The translations under genes were made by a program, and so were the position numbers. A stretch of DNA of 64,000 bases from Selaginella moellendorffii (lineage: Eukaryota > Streptophyta > Lycopodiopsida > Selaginellales > Selaginellaceae), in contig NW_003314326.1 of NCBI RefSeq assembly GCF_000143415.4, positions 252,945 through 316,944 on the forward strand. Reading direction: 5' to 3'. Below are positions 1 through 8,666 of the stretch, piece by piece. Position 1 is the first letter of the stretch. Every line of letters starts with the position of its first letter. The notes under the pieces are model-generated. The model saw nothing but the letters and a program-made list of their open reading frames with translations, was not told the origin of the DNA and did not search any database.

Positions 1-2148
1 AAGTTCCTGAGCAGTGGGTAGCTCCAGAGATCAAGAGCTACGTGCCAGGGGTATGTCTTACTTTGTTGCTTACGTGCTTCTTTCTTTTCTTAAACACTAT
101 TTACTTTGCATCAGGAGAATCTTCTCGAATGGCTGATGGACGAGAAAGGACGCGATCAATTTGTGATACGATTTGGCACGGAGACAGAGGTGTGCTGGAA
201 CGATGCCCGTCTGTTGAAGGCCGAGACGGCATATCATCGATCGGTAGGCCGGGCTACTGTTATCTCTATCTGGTCTGATTCTCTTTTAAATAGTTCTGGA
301 CGGAAAGCTTTGTTCAATGGTCTCCCCTTGGGACGTATCTCGCAACAATTCATCGGCAAGGTGCTGTCATATGGGGTGGATGCACTAACTTTAGCCGGAT
401 CACTCGATTCATTCACCAACAGGTTGGAACTTCGACCTTAAATTTTGCTTCATCTGTTTTACCGTGTCAAACGTAGGTGCGGCTAATTGACTTCTCCCCA
501 TCCGAAAAGTTCCTCGTAACGTACAGCAGCCACGAACCAAGCAATCCCCGCGAAACACAAGTAAGTTCGAAGTTGCAACCGGTGTTGAGCTGGTCTGAGT
601 ACTTGCTATGATTTGGCAGAAAGTAGTGCTTAACGTTTTCGACGTACGAAGTGGTAAATCGCACCGAGAATTCAAGGGCAGCGCCGACGAGTTTGCTACT
701 GGTGGGACTGGAGGTGTTGCCGGAGTGTCTTGGCCAGTGTTCAGGTTAGTTCGGATGATTACCATCTTAACTTGGGCTCAAATGCTACTTCCTATATCTA
801 GGTGGTCTGGCGGCCGTGATGACAAGTATTTTGCGCGTATAGGAAAGCACTGTATAAGTGTTTACGAGACAGAGACCATGGGTTTACTGGACAAGAAGTC
901 GCTGAAAGTTGACAATGTTATAGATTTTAGCTGGTCACCAACCGATTCAATTCTGGCCCTTTTTGTCCCAGAAGGCAACGGTGGCAATCAGCCTGCGAGG
1001 GTATGTATTTGTGTTTGATTTCTCTACATGTGACCTGGTTTGCTCTTGACTTCAACAGGTTAGCCTGGTTCAAATTCCTGGCAGGGAAGAACTGAGGCAG
1101 AAGAACCTTTTCAGTGTCAGTGACTGCAAGATGTACTGGCAAAGCAACGGAGACTATCTAGCAGTCAAAGTTGATCGGTATACAAAGACGAAGAAGAGCA
1201 CGTATACCGGTTTTGAGCTCTTCCGGATCAAAGAACGCGACATTCCTATCGAGGTCTTGGAGCTTGAGAACAAAAACGACAAGATTATCGCCTTCGCATG
1301 GGAACCAAAGGGCCACCGATTCGCCATCATTCATGGAGATGGTCCTCGTCCCGACGTAACGTTCTACTCGATGAAGAGCCCAAACAACGTGGACCGTGTA
1401 ACCAAGCTTGCCACGCTCAAAGGAAAGCAGGCAAATGCTCTCTACTGGTCGCCTGCGGGGCGCTTCATTGTGCTGGCGGGTCTCAAGGCGTATAACGGGC
1501 AGCTCGAGTTCTACAATGTTGATGATCTCGAGACTATGGCAACGGCAGAGCATTTCATGGCAACTGATGTGGATTGGGATCCCGCTGGAAGGTAAGCTCT
1601 TCTGAAACGAACTTATCCTTACCACCGGTCGTTTGCAGATATGTGGCTACTTCTGTTACTTCCGTGCACCAAATGGAGAACGGCTTCATTATCTGGTCTT
1701 TCCATGGGAAGCTGATATACAAGGTTTCAAGGGACAGATTCTTCCAGGTTTGGAAATTGTGAGTGCCATCCACTGCCGCCGACTGACGGTTGCTTGTGTT
1801 TCCTTACAGTTCTTGTGGCGCCCCAGGCCTCCATCTCTCCTTAGTAGCGAAGAGGAAGCCGAGATTTTTAGGAACTTGAAACAGTATTCCAAGAGGTATG
1901 ACCAAGAGGACATAGAATCGTCGAGGTTCCACAGCACCCAGGAGTTGGAGCAGAGGAGGAAGCTGATTGAGGAGTGGAACGGGTGGCTGTCTTCGTGGAA
2001 GCAAATGCACGAGGCGGACAAGCCTTACCGGCAGGATCTTCGTGATGGCGAGCCCAGCGACGACGAGCAGGAGTACGAAGACGAAGAGGTCGAGATTGAG
2101 GAGGTGATCGACGTGGAAGAGATCAAGGAAGAGGACCTTGAGGCGTAA
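1..2148 (+). CDS. eIF3b: Eukaryotic translation initiation factor 3 subunit B, 5'-truncated by window edge
   Basis: This is the scaffold subunit of eIF3, which acts in the cytosol in assembly of the 43S preinitiation complex. I place nine exons: 1-50, 115-243, 294-422, 477-560, 620-744, 802-1000, 1059-1591, 1639-1747 and 1810-2148. The eight introns are 47-64 bp and all GT-AG. The spliced frame gives 564 residues without a stop. Recognisable family blocks are WNDAR, VQWSPLGTYLAT, HEPSNPRE, KGSADEF, GGVAGVSWPVFRW, KYFARI, SVYETET, NLFSVSDCKMYWQ, TKTKKSTYTGFELFRIKE, AFAWEPKGHRFA, TAEHFMATDVDWDP and FFQFLWRPRPPS. They cover the eIF2A-like beta-propeller, followed by a charged helix and an acidic tail. 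Plant eIF3b is about 700 residues, so the N-terminal RRM lies outside the window. The last intron is set at 1748-1809 because only that junction restores the conserved FFQ-WRPRPP block. Identity is essentially certain from family knowledge. Confidence 0.97.
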
Positions 2149-2178
2149 AATCATAATTGCGTTTATTGTTGAGTGAGG

Positions 2179-2202
2179 AATATACCTATATCTAGGTATA
2201 TT
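2179..2202. other. 10-bp-arm palindrome between convergent 3' ends
   Basis: Two perfect 10-bp arms, AATATACCTA and TAGGTATATT, are separated by 4 bp. They sit in the 75-bp gap between the eIF3b stop (2148) and the F-box gene stop (2224). The spot suggests an mRNA 3'-end or polyadenylation-zone hairpin serving both convergent genes. That role is inference; the palindrome itself is seen directly. Confidence 0.45.
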
Positions 2203-2223
2203 CTAGGCATTTAATTTCGACCT

Positions 2224-3198
2224 TTACAAGTGTATTGATAGGGGTGGCGGGGATGCATATACTTTGGTATCCCAGGTACCCTTATCTAAATCAAACGAAA
2301 AGAATGCTTTATCACCGTTGCCCGAGACACAAGCAAAATTCATGAAGTTCCCGGCTTGTCCAATATAACTCAAGTCTTGGCAATTTTCCATCTTGCGCAG
2401 GCCCACATCCTTCTCAACACGTTGCCTCCACAAGGACTCCGAGATTATGATCTCGTACTGTAGACCTCCCACATCCTTGAGCACCAAGTAATAGAGCTTC
2501 CCCCTCCAAGGAGCCAGGACATACTCTACACGCGGGTTGTCGATTAAAAGCCTATGTGTCACACTCTTCCTTGCCAGATCAAAAAAGGCCACCTCCATAC
2601 CCTTTCTACAGAGAACAACGTCTTGTGTCACCACCAGCAGCAGCGATCCATCGCGCAAGGCCCCCGTCACACTGTGCCACTCCGCTTGTCCGCGAGTGAA
2701 GCTCCAAACCACGCCATCCGAGCGCCACACCACAAGCTTGTAATCCCAGGGAGGGGACCAAGAACGCGTGGCAATGAGGCGGACCCTGGACATGTCTCCA
2801 AATTGCAGGTAGGGGATCTCCTCCCAGCGGTTGACGAAGGGACTCCCGACGAAGAGCCGCCTCACCTGTGTGGAGCGCGCGAGGAAGAGGCGCTTGTCTT
2901 GAGACACGGCGCACAGCCAGTCGGGAACGTCCTCCTCCACGTCCTCGAAATGCCGGGGCGCCCAACGCATCGCCTTGCCGCTGCTGTCCTGGATGCAATT
3001 GGCGTCGGGGAAGAGGCACGCGCTGTCCCTGTAAGATCTCCGGAAGGTGGGCTCGTCCACCACTGACCTCCACACGCGGCACACGCACCTGGCGCTTAGA
3101 ACAGCCGAGAAGGGGAGCCTGGCGAGGATTTGAGCCACAACCTCGGGCATAATGCCCGATATCCCTGTGCCCCAGCACCCCTTCTTTGGAGACGCCAT
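2224..3198 (-). CDS. F-box protein, single exon
   Basis: Intact 324-residue reading frame with an ATG start. Residues ~16-56 form an F-box (IMPEVVAQILARLPF then SARCVCRVWRSVVDEPTFRR), the Skp1-binding domain of SCF ubiquitin ligases. The rest is a beta-rich C-terminal region with W-rich strands (for example DYKLVVWRSDGVVWSF at ~154-169), of the F-box-associated or kelch-like kind common in plants. I cannot name the substrate. No signal peptide or membrane segment is visible. It converges on eIF3b with only 75 bp between stop codons. It has no introns, as many plant F-box genes do. The upstream region (3199-3714) shows no other gene. Confidence 0.85.
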   Translation of the reverse strand: MASPKKGCWGTGISGIMPEVVAQILARLPFSAVLSARCVCRVWRSVVDEPTFRRSYRDSACLFPDANCIQDSSGKAMRWAPRHFEDVEEDVPDWLCAVSQDKRLFLARSTQVRRLFVGSPFVNRWEEIPYLQFGDMSRVRLIATRSWSPPWDYKLVVWRSDGVVWSFTRGQAEWHSVTGALRDGSLLLVVTQDVVLCRKGMEVAFFDLARKSVTHRLLIDNPRVEYVLAPWRGKLYYLVLKDVGGLQYEIIISESLWRQRVEKDVGLRKMENCQDLSYIGQAGNFMNFACVSGNGDKAFFSFDLDKGTWDTKVYASPPPLSIHL

Positions 3199-3714
3199 TA
3201 GCCCTTGCCCTTCCAGTCTCGATTTCTCGACTCAAAGGGCAATTTTTCTAGAACCTTTTCAAGTTCGGAAGTAAACCTTTTGTCCAATACGATAGTGTAG
3301 CACCATCACGACGTCGAGTTTAATCCGCCAGTGGCGCTTCTTCATCTGTCCCGCTGCTTCCCGCCTATCTGGCACCTCTCAATAATTTGGGTCCGGTGTT
3401 GCTCGAAAGAAATTGTATCTGTGAATGGGAATCGAATCGTGATGAGCTTCCTCGTGTTCGCGCAGCTACTACTCTGATGCTAATGCTCTTCTCTTAAGAA
3501 AAAGCTTGAATACACTTGGACCTTTGGTCACTGCCGCAATGTTAGTTTCTCACGATCGTATCCTGAACTTTGGCAGATGTGAGCTGCTGGAGCATCGACA
3601 GGCTCGAAAGCTCCGATGAGCTCGCGACGTCCAAAGCGTCTGCGGTGATAACAATGTAGAACTGAGGGAATATTTCATATTCCACCACGTCAGCATTAGG
3701 TCACGACGGTTAGA
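3199..3714. other. Intergenic stretch upstream of the F-box gene
   Basis: No convincing coding frame or RNA gene is visible. It presumably contains the F-box gene promoter, because that gene reads leftward from 3198. I could not place a TATA box or transcription start with confidence. Confidence 0.4.
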
Positions 3715-3944
3715 GGGGATATCCCCACATATAGGGGAATAAAGAGTTGCCAAGAAGAATGCCGAGGAGAATGGACTTCGCTTGCGTTGAGAGGTGAGAG
3801 AGCGATGTGCCTCCATAGGTGTCCACTTGCAAATTGACTCTTAGGTTCCCCGGGTTCTTCACTGGTGCACTGTCCAAACCCAATTTCTCAATAAACCTAC
3901 AGAGTTAGAGTGAGAGCCAGTAGTTTTGTTAAACTGATCCAAAG

Positions 3945-4052
3945 ATGAAGATTATCCAGACAAAGATGCTCCAGCTAGCTTTGCTTAGCCTTCTCTCACG
4001 TCCCAGACTACAGCTAAGCTTCAAAACTGGCTTTTTTGCAGCCAAGAGCTAA
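3945..4052 (+). pseudogene. Short copy 1 of the MKIIQTK ORF, stopped at 35 residues
   Basis: The ATG-initiated frame starts MKIIQTKMLQLALLSLLS and ends at TAA after KTGFFAAKS. It is the plus-strand relative of the two minus-strand copies ending at 4756 and 5216. The N-terminus has basic residues, then a leucine-rich stretch, like a secretory signal peptide. Compared with copy 3 it lacks the acidic C-terminal part. It lies in the left arm of the long inverted repeat, so it is probably a truncated duplicate. Confidence 0.35.
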
Positions 4053-4561
4053 TGAGGAAAACTTGCAAGTGCAGTGGAGCCCAGGTTTGGCCAAACAGGA
4101 TCACAACAGGAGTATGCTCCAGAGGAGCTAAAAGGATGGGAGATCAGTGAGAAATCCCAGAATCTCCAACTCCTCTTCATCAAAAGTAGCAGAAACTGGA
4201 GGATCAGGAAGTGCCCTGAGGGGACAGCAAAGTGTGGGACGAGCAGCACGGTTGATATAATTGGTGGGTAAGGTGAGATCTGCCACACAGGCGTAAAGCT
4301 GCCTGCTCATAGAAATGGACAAGAAAAACGGTCAGGGTAGTTGCGAGGTCCAGCAGAAATGGTGGCAGAAGCTGGAAACACCGGATTGGAAGGTGGATGA
4401 GAGAGGCTCACCACACATTTCTGCTGGACCTTGGGACTGCCCTGGCTTGTCCAATTTTTCCTCCAGTTTTTACTTCTTTCAGTGAAAAGGAGTTGGAGAT
4501 TGTGGGATTTCTCACTAATCTCCCATATACCCATTCTTGGCAAGTTTTAAATAGCTTTCTT

Positions 4562-4756
4562 CTAGCTCCTCTGGAGCATGCTCCTATTATGATCCTGTTT
4601 GGTCAAACCTGGGCCACCATTGCACTTGCCAGTTTTTTTTGCTAGCTCTTTTTTTTTTCCTGCAAAAAAGCCAGTTTTGAAGCTTGACTGTAGTCTGGGA
4701 CGTGAGAGAAGGCTGAACAGAGCAAGCAGGAGAATCTTTGTCTGGATAATCTCCAT
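4562..4756 (-). pseudogene. Copy 2 of the MKIIQTK ORF, 64 residues
   Basis: The frame begins MEIIQTKILLLALFSLLSRP and shares its first ~32 residues with copies 1 and 3. It then diverges into a lysine-rich, unrelated-looking tail (GKKKELAKKTGK). It is in the right arm of the inverted repeat and tandem with copy 3 on the same strand. No family is recognised. Divergence after the signal-like segment makes it more likely a decayed duplicate than a working gene. Confidence 0.3.
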
Positions 4757-4886
4757 CTTTGGATCAGTTCAACAAAACTTTAAGCGTTCCCACTGCTGTC
4801 TAGTCCCAATTTTACAACGACACTACTTACTCTAGCTCGAAATCCGTAAGTTTATTGAGAAATTGGGTTCGGGGAGAAATTACCTC

Positions 4887-5216
4887 TCAATGCAAGTGAA
4901 GTCGCTCATTCTTCTCGGCATTCTTGGCAGCATTGTAACTCTTTATTCCCCTCTTTGCTTCCACATCATCAAGCGTGAGCATGTCATCCAGGACCCATTC
5001 TTCAACTGGAGCAGTGTCTTGAGAAGTCTCACTATCATGACAGATTTCCACATCACCACTCTCATCTGGAGCATCGTGATCAGCTACAAAAACCTGGTGC
5101 AAAGGTGGTGGTGGCTCAGCTGCCAAAAAGCCAGGTTTGAAGCCCAGCTGTAGTCTGGGATGTGAGAAAAGGCTGAGCAGAGAGAGCAGGAGTGTCTTTG
5201 TCTGGATAATCTTCAT
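4887..5216 (-). CDS. Hypothetical small protein with signal-peptide-like start (copy 3, longest)
   Basis: An ATG-initiated 109-residue frame. Residues 1-32 contain MKIIQTKTLLLSLLSLFS, a short basic start followed by a hydrophobic Leu/Ser core, resembling a secretory signal peptide. Residues ~33-95 are acidic and Asp/Glu/His-rich (VFVADHDAPDESGD; EEWVLDDMLTLDDVEA). The C-terminus is NAAKNAEKNERLHLH. There are no cysteines after the signal region except one in EICHDSET, so it is not a typical Cys-rich secreted peptide. I do not recognise the family. Two shorter copies lie next to it (3945-4052 plus, 4562-4756 minus), which argues that this unit has been duplicated locally. Expression is unknown. 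Confidence 0.35.
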   Translation of the reverse strand: MKIIQTKTLLLSLLSLFSHPRLQLGFKPGFLAAEPPPPLHQVFVADHDAPDESGDVEICHDSETSQDTAPVEEWVLDDMLTLDDVEAKRGIKSYNAAKNAEKNERLHLH

Positions 5217-6176
5217 CTTTGGATTGGTTCTACAAGCATCTTCATCTGGATCATCTTCATCCCCATTGTGGAAGATGTTTCCACTTGCAAATAGACTTCT
5301 AGGTTCTTCACTGTCAAAGTCACGGAAACTGTTGCCAGATCGGAAACATTATCTATAGCATTGCATTTATTTCTTGAAGGCTACACGGAGGTTGATTTCT
5401 CAGCAAGTTATCAAGGTGGAATGGTTTGAAAACTCAAGCACATGAATTACACCCGCAACTCCAGCTTTGGCTTTGTTACATGTCTAAGGGGAGTCATTGT
5501 GAGAGTGAGCCTCTCCAAGAAAAACAAACAAGAATGGAATCATCACATTCATCAGGCAACAAAGAACTCTCTAGGGAAACAAAACTTCTAAAGAAAGCTG
5601 GCCAAGGAGGCAGGGCATAGTAATCGCTCGAGCAGCCCTGGACACAGAGGTTTTGACAATCCGGCAATGGCTTTGATGCATGCACCCGAATTGCTGCTGG
5701 CGAGCGAGTCAGCCATCCGGCCCTCGCGACCGGCTTATCCCTGAGAGGAAGTACAACAAATGGATCATCTGAATTGCAAAAGCTTACCCCTCATCGCCAC
5801 CCACATTGCTAGCGCCCGCGCTCGAATAGCCAGCCATCGCGAGCTCCTCCAGCCTAGAGCCAGCCATCCGGCCCTCGCAATCGGCTTGTACCTGACGGGA
5901 GCTAAGAAAGAAGAAGAAAAAAGGGGAAAAGTTACCCCATCAGAGCCCTCATCGGCGCCCACATTCCTGCTAGCCGGGATTGCTGGGCGCGCGAGCTGGC
6001 AATCGCAAGCCCCTCAAATCTCGCTCGTCCGCCATTCTAGGGCTTCTAAACGGCTATTTCCCTTTATAGGGGATCCCTCCAATCTTCTTTGTGAGAGCAC
6101 GTTGTGGTCTCACGTAGACGCTCGAGTTTACAAGCAGCTCATGGCATGGATCTAGTCTGAAGATAACATATCGAGC
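5217..6176. other. Intergenic region with a short internal duplication
   Basis: No reliable gene. A ~30 bp GC-rich segment containing CAGCCATCCGGCCCTCGC occurs at about 5708 and again at about 5862, about 155 bp apart. A segment at ~5272-5310 (CCACTTGCAAAT then CTAGGTTCTTCACT) resembles one at ~3820-3860, so the duplicated unit behind the inverted repeat once extended further. An open frame at 5760-6155 is Arg/Ala/Ser-rich and I do not regard it as a gene. Confidence 0.4.
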
Positions 6177-6425
6177 TCACCTCTTTCGACGCAGGAGAAT
6201 TCCATCGTCGTAAAACATCAACACTGTTAGGGCGCTCCCACACATTGCATATTTGTCCGAGATATTTGTGAGAGATTTTCGTGGGGAATTCGTACAATGT
6301 GGCTGAATGTGATCCAATTTCTTATCTGCTAAAACAAAAATTCCCCCGTTTTGGTCTCTAAAATTATCAATCGAGCCAGGGACCTTTGCTTTGATGAGTG
6401 TAATGTGTGTGAATGCCAGTCTCAT
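6177..6425 (-). CDS. Hypothetical 82-residue ORF, unrecognised
   Basis: ATG-initiated frame with balanced composition (contains KVPGSIDNFRDQNGGIFVLA and NISDKYAMCGSALTVLMFY). It could be an isolated exon or fragment rather than a complete gene. I see no domain, signal peptide or neighbour that gives a function. It lies downstream, on the same strand, of the decayed gene at 7030-8140, and could be a remnant of it. Confidence 0.2.
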   Translation of the reverse strand: MRLAFTHITLIKAKVPGSIDNFRDQNGGIFVLADKKLDHIQPHCTNSPRKSLTNISDKYAMCGSALTVLMFYDDGILLRRKR

Positions 6426-7029
6426 TGTCAGGTCATGTTGTCTCTGATACTCCTACTAGAGCGACTTAAGCAGAGAGATTCTACAGAATTCTTCTAGATG
6501 ACTGCGTCACTGCGTCCAACCAATGCTAAAGTCCTTGTAACACCAGCGTTTCCATGCTGCAGGGATACACCATGGTTTCCTCGGTTCCATCCAGCTCGGA
6601 AACTGCCAGTTTCCGTGTTGAGTGTCTCGAGTACTGAAGGTTTTGCTGTCAAGCCACGCACTGGTACCGAATCATAAAATGCTGCTTTGCCCTTCGATGA
6701 ACAAGGAATAGAAGTTGTACATTAGAAAACCCACAACGTTTCGCTGAGGTGTCTCGAGTACGCCTTAGGCTGTGGTTGTTCCGAGTTGTGAAGCTGCATC
6801 GTTTCTTTTGTGCAGAAGATTCCAAGGTCTGAAATATTAGTTGCCAGTGCATATAGAAATGAATCAGGAATCTAAAAGAGCTCTCGTCCGCTCGTGAAGG
6901 CTACGTCGACCACGAGCTACCCGCTAATCACAACTCGAGCTTCTCCAGCTCGAGGAACTAAAACATGTCACACAAGCATCCTTCAGCCGTGCAACGTCCC
7001 TTGCAATACCTTCGCACCACTCCTGAGAT
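6426..7029. other. Stretch with no recognised gene
   Basis: I find no convincing coding frame, RNA gene or repeat here. Weak reading frames on the minus strand (6649-6852) lack recognisable features. Confidence 0.3.
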
Positions 7030-8140
7030 AAAAACTTGTACCACCTCGTCATCGGCCATGACGCGCAAGTGATCGTCATCATCCACTTTCGTCACGATCT
7101 TGGACGTGTTCACCTTCGTTCCCCTTCCAAAGCCGTTGATCGGATAAATTCTCCTTCAGTCATGATGTACAAAAACATTGCACCCTACGAGAGAAGCTTG
7201 GGAACCGCAGAACCTGAGCCTCATGTACATGAGTGTGTCCCTGATCTTGACGACGACCTCTTGGTTTCTATACTTTGCTCGCACCGCCACCACGGAGTAG
7301 TTGGCGTTTCCCTCACGATGCAGCGGCAGCATGCGCATAAAACTTGTACCCGTCTGTCACCACGTTTTCGACAATCTTGCGTGCATCCACAAGGTCGCAG
7401 AGCCCGTAGACGGTTCTCAAGTCTTCCATAACTGGCACAGAGTCGAACTTGAGCAACTCGCTCCTCGCCATCTTCTTCCGCTCCTACTTCCTCGCCACAT
7501 CGATTACAAAACCAAACGCCTTCAGCGGGTTCTGCATCGCAGGCGAAACCAGCAACGAGTGCCTGCTCGCTCTTCGGCACAGCCACGAAGAATTGAAGTT
7601 TGTCATCACCCCGGTTCGAGCTCCAGTAACTTCCATGTAGTTGAAGCACTCTGTCTGGCAAGTTGAAGAAGCCGAGCAAGATCAGCAACACTGGAATGCC
7701 ATTCCGGGTCACGCACCTGGCAATGGTGTGCGAGTCCAAAAATCTATATACCTAGGAGGAAACAATTCACCATGGAGATGAGGTAGTCCCCTTGGCCTAG
7801 AGCAAGGAACGATGTAAAGTCTCGTCTAGCAGGATTTCTATGACCCAGTCCTCCACGCGATATGACTACCAATTTGTCAAGCGCATATAGCGGCTTGAAG
7901 ATACACTTCTCTTTGACAATCCCATGGACTTCGGGATAGGCAATTTGCATGGACTGCTTGAGACTCACAACCGGAAGCCAGTCATTGAACGCCTTCAACA
8001 CCGTGACGATCTCCGAAGATATTGCTCTCGCTTGCGCCAAAACACTTTTAACCTAAACAAAATCCAGGGACGAATTTCAATCGCCATGGGGTTTGTCCAG
8101 TGTGGAAGCGTCAGAAGCTCTCATTTAAAATGCTGCGATG
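7030..8140 (-). pseudogene. Decayed minus-strand gene of unknown family
   Basis: Protein-like segments continue across several frames on the minus strand. One segment at 7744-8040 includes ALKAFNDWLPVVSLKQSM and YALDKLVVISRGGLGH. Another around 7400-7640 includes NPLKAFGFVIDVARK, then KFDSVPVMEDLRTVYGLCD and DARKIVENVVTDGYKF. A third at 7156-7338 includes NANYSVVAVRAKYRNQE and IRDTLMYMRLRF. In-frame stops and frame switches separate them, and short introns could explain only some. No ATG-initiated frame spans the region. I do not recognise the family. The reading order and codon-like composition support a former gene, but I cannot exclude a poorly spliced active one. Confidence 0.4.
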
Positions 8141-8666
8141 AGATTGCCATGTAATGGCCGTGCCGGGCGTGGATCGTGGGATTCTGATGGTTGTCACACT
8201 TGATCCACAGGTGTTTGTGAAGATGCCATGTCCAGTGTCACGGGGGTGATGAAGCTCGAGATTTCAAGTGGGAGAGATGGTGAGCATTAAAGGTTTCTTT
8301 CGCCCTGTTGCTCCCTCAGTAAACTATGCTTGGCATGGGCATCTTGCGGAAAACATCTCTCGCTTTTGCCATATACCTGCTATGAAGGAACCATAAGAGT
8401 ACAGATCATGACATCCTTCTCGGGCATTCCAAGGAAACAATCACAAACTTGAATGATTGCCGTTCCTAGACAGCTATCCTGTTTTGGACGCTCTCCCATG
8501 GAGCAAACTCTTCTATGTTTCAAGGGACTGGAGCTTGAGCTTCGTGAGCAGGAGGGAGCAGGGAGTAATCAGGCTAGAAATCGGCGTAGTGCTTCAGCTT
8601 GAAATCTCACTAGGATATAAGGTCATTCAAAGCCTATTTAAATTAGCATATTCATGGAACAATTTC
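8141..8666. other. Upstream region of the PPR gene
   Basis: The PPR reading frame is open back to about 8457, but the first in-frame ATG is at 8667. The 70 upstream codons show no PPR motif and are probably 5' leader. No other gene is visible. Confidence 0.4.

Larger units (their letters stand above)
3715..4965. repeat. Long inverted repeat (~0.6 kb arms, ~50 bp loop)
   Basis: The left arm (about 3715-4362) matches the reverse complement of the right arm (about 4416-4965). Paired landmarks are: AGGGGAATAAAGAGTT at ~3734 against its complement near 4940; CCCAATTTCTCAATAAAC at ~3880 against its complement at ~4853; the block beginning ATGAAGATTATCCAGAC at 3945 against its complement ending at 4756; and GTCCAGCAGAAATG at ~4349 against CATTTCTGCTGGAC at ~4418. 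Each arm has small indels (the left arm has an extra ~70 bp near 3805-3875). It looks like a tail-to-tail duplication of one genomic unit containing a small ORF. A transcript through it would form a long hairpin; whether it is transcribed is unknown. Confidence 0.75.

Noticed and set aside
2554-3066. Plus-strand reading frame opposite the F-box gene
   Set aside because: It is a GC-rich shadow of the minus-strand F-box gene, which has a recognisable domain and a correct start.
5760-6155. 131-residue plus-strand ORF
   Set aside because: Low-complexity Arg/Ala/Ser composition, partly from a local duplication. No domain, and no supporting splice or neighbour evidence.
8457-8666. N-terminal extension of the PPR protein
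   Set aside because: The open frame reaches 8457 only with a non-ATG start (TTG). The first ATG is at 8667, and the upstream codons show no targeting-like or PPR features.
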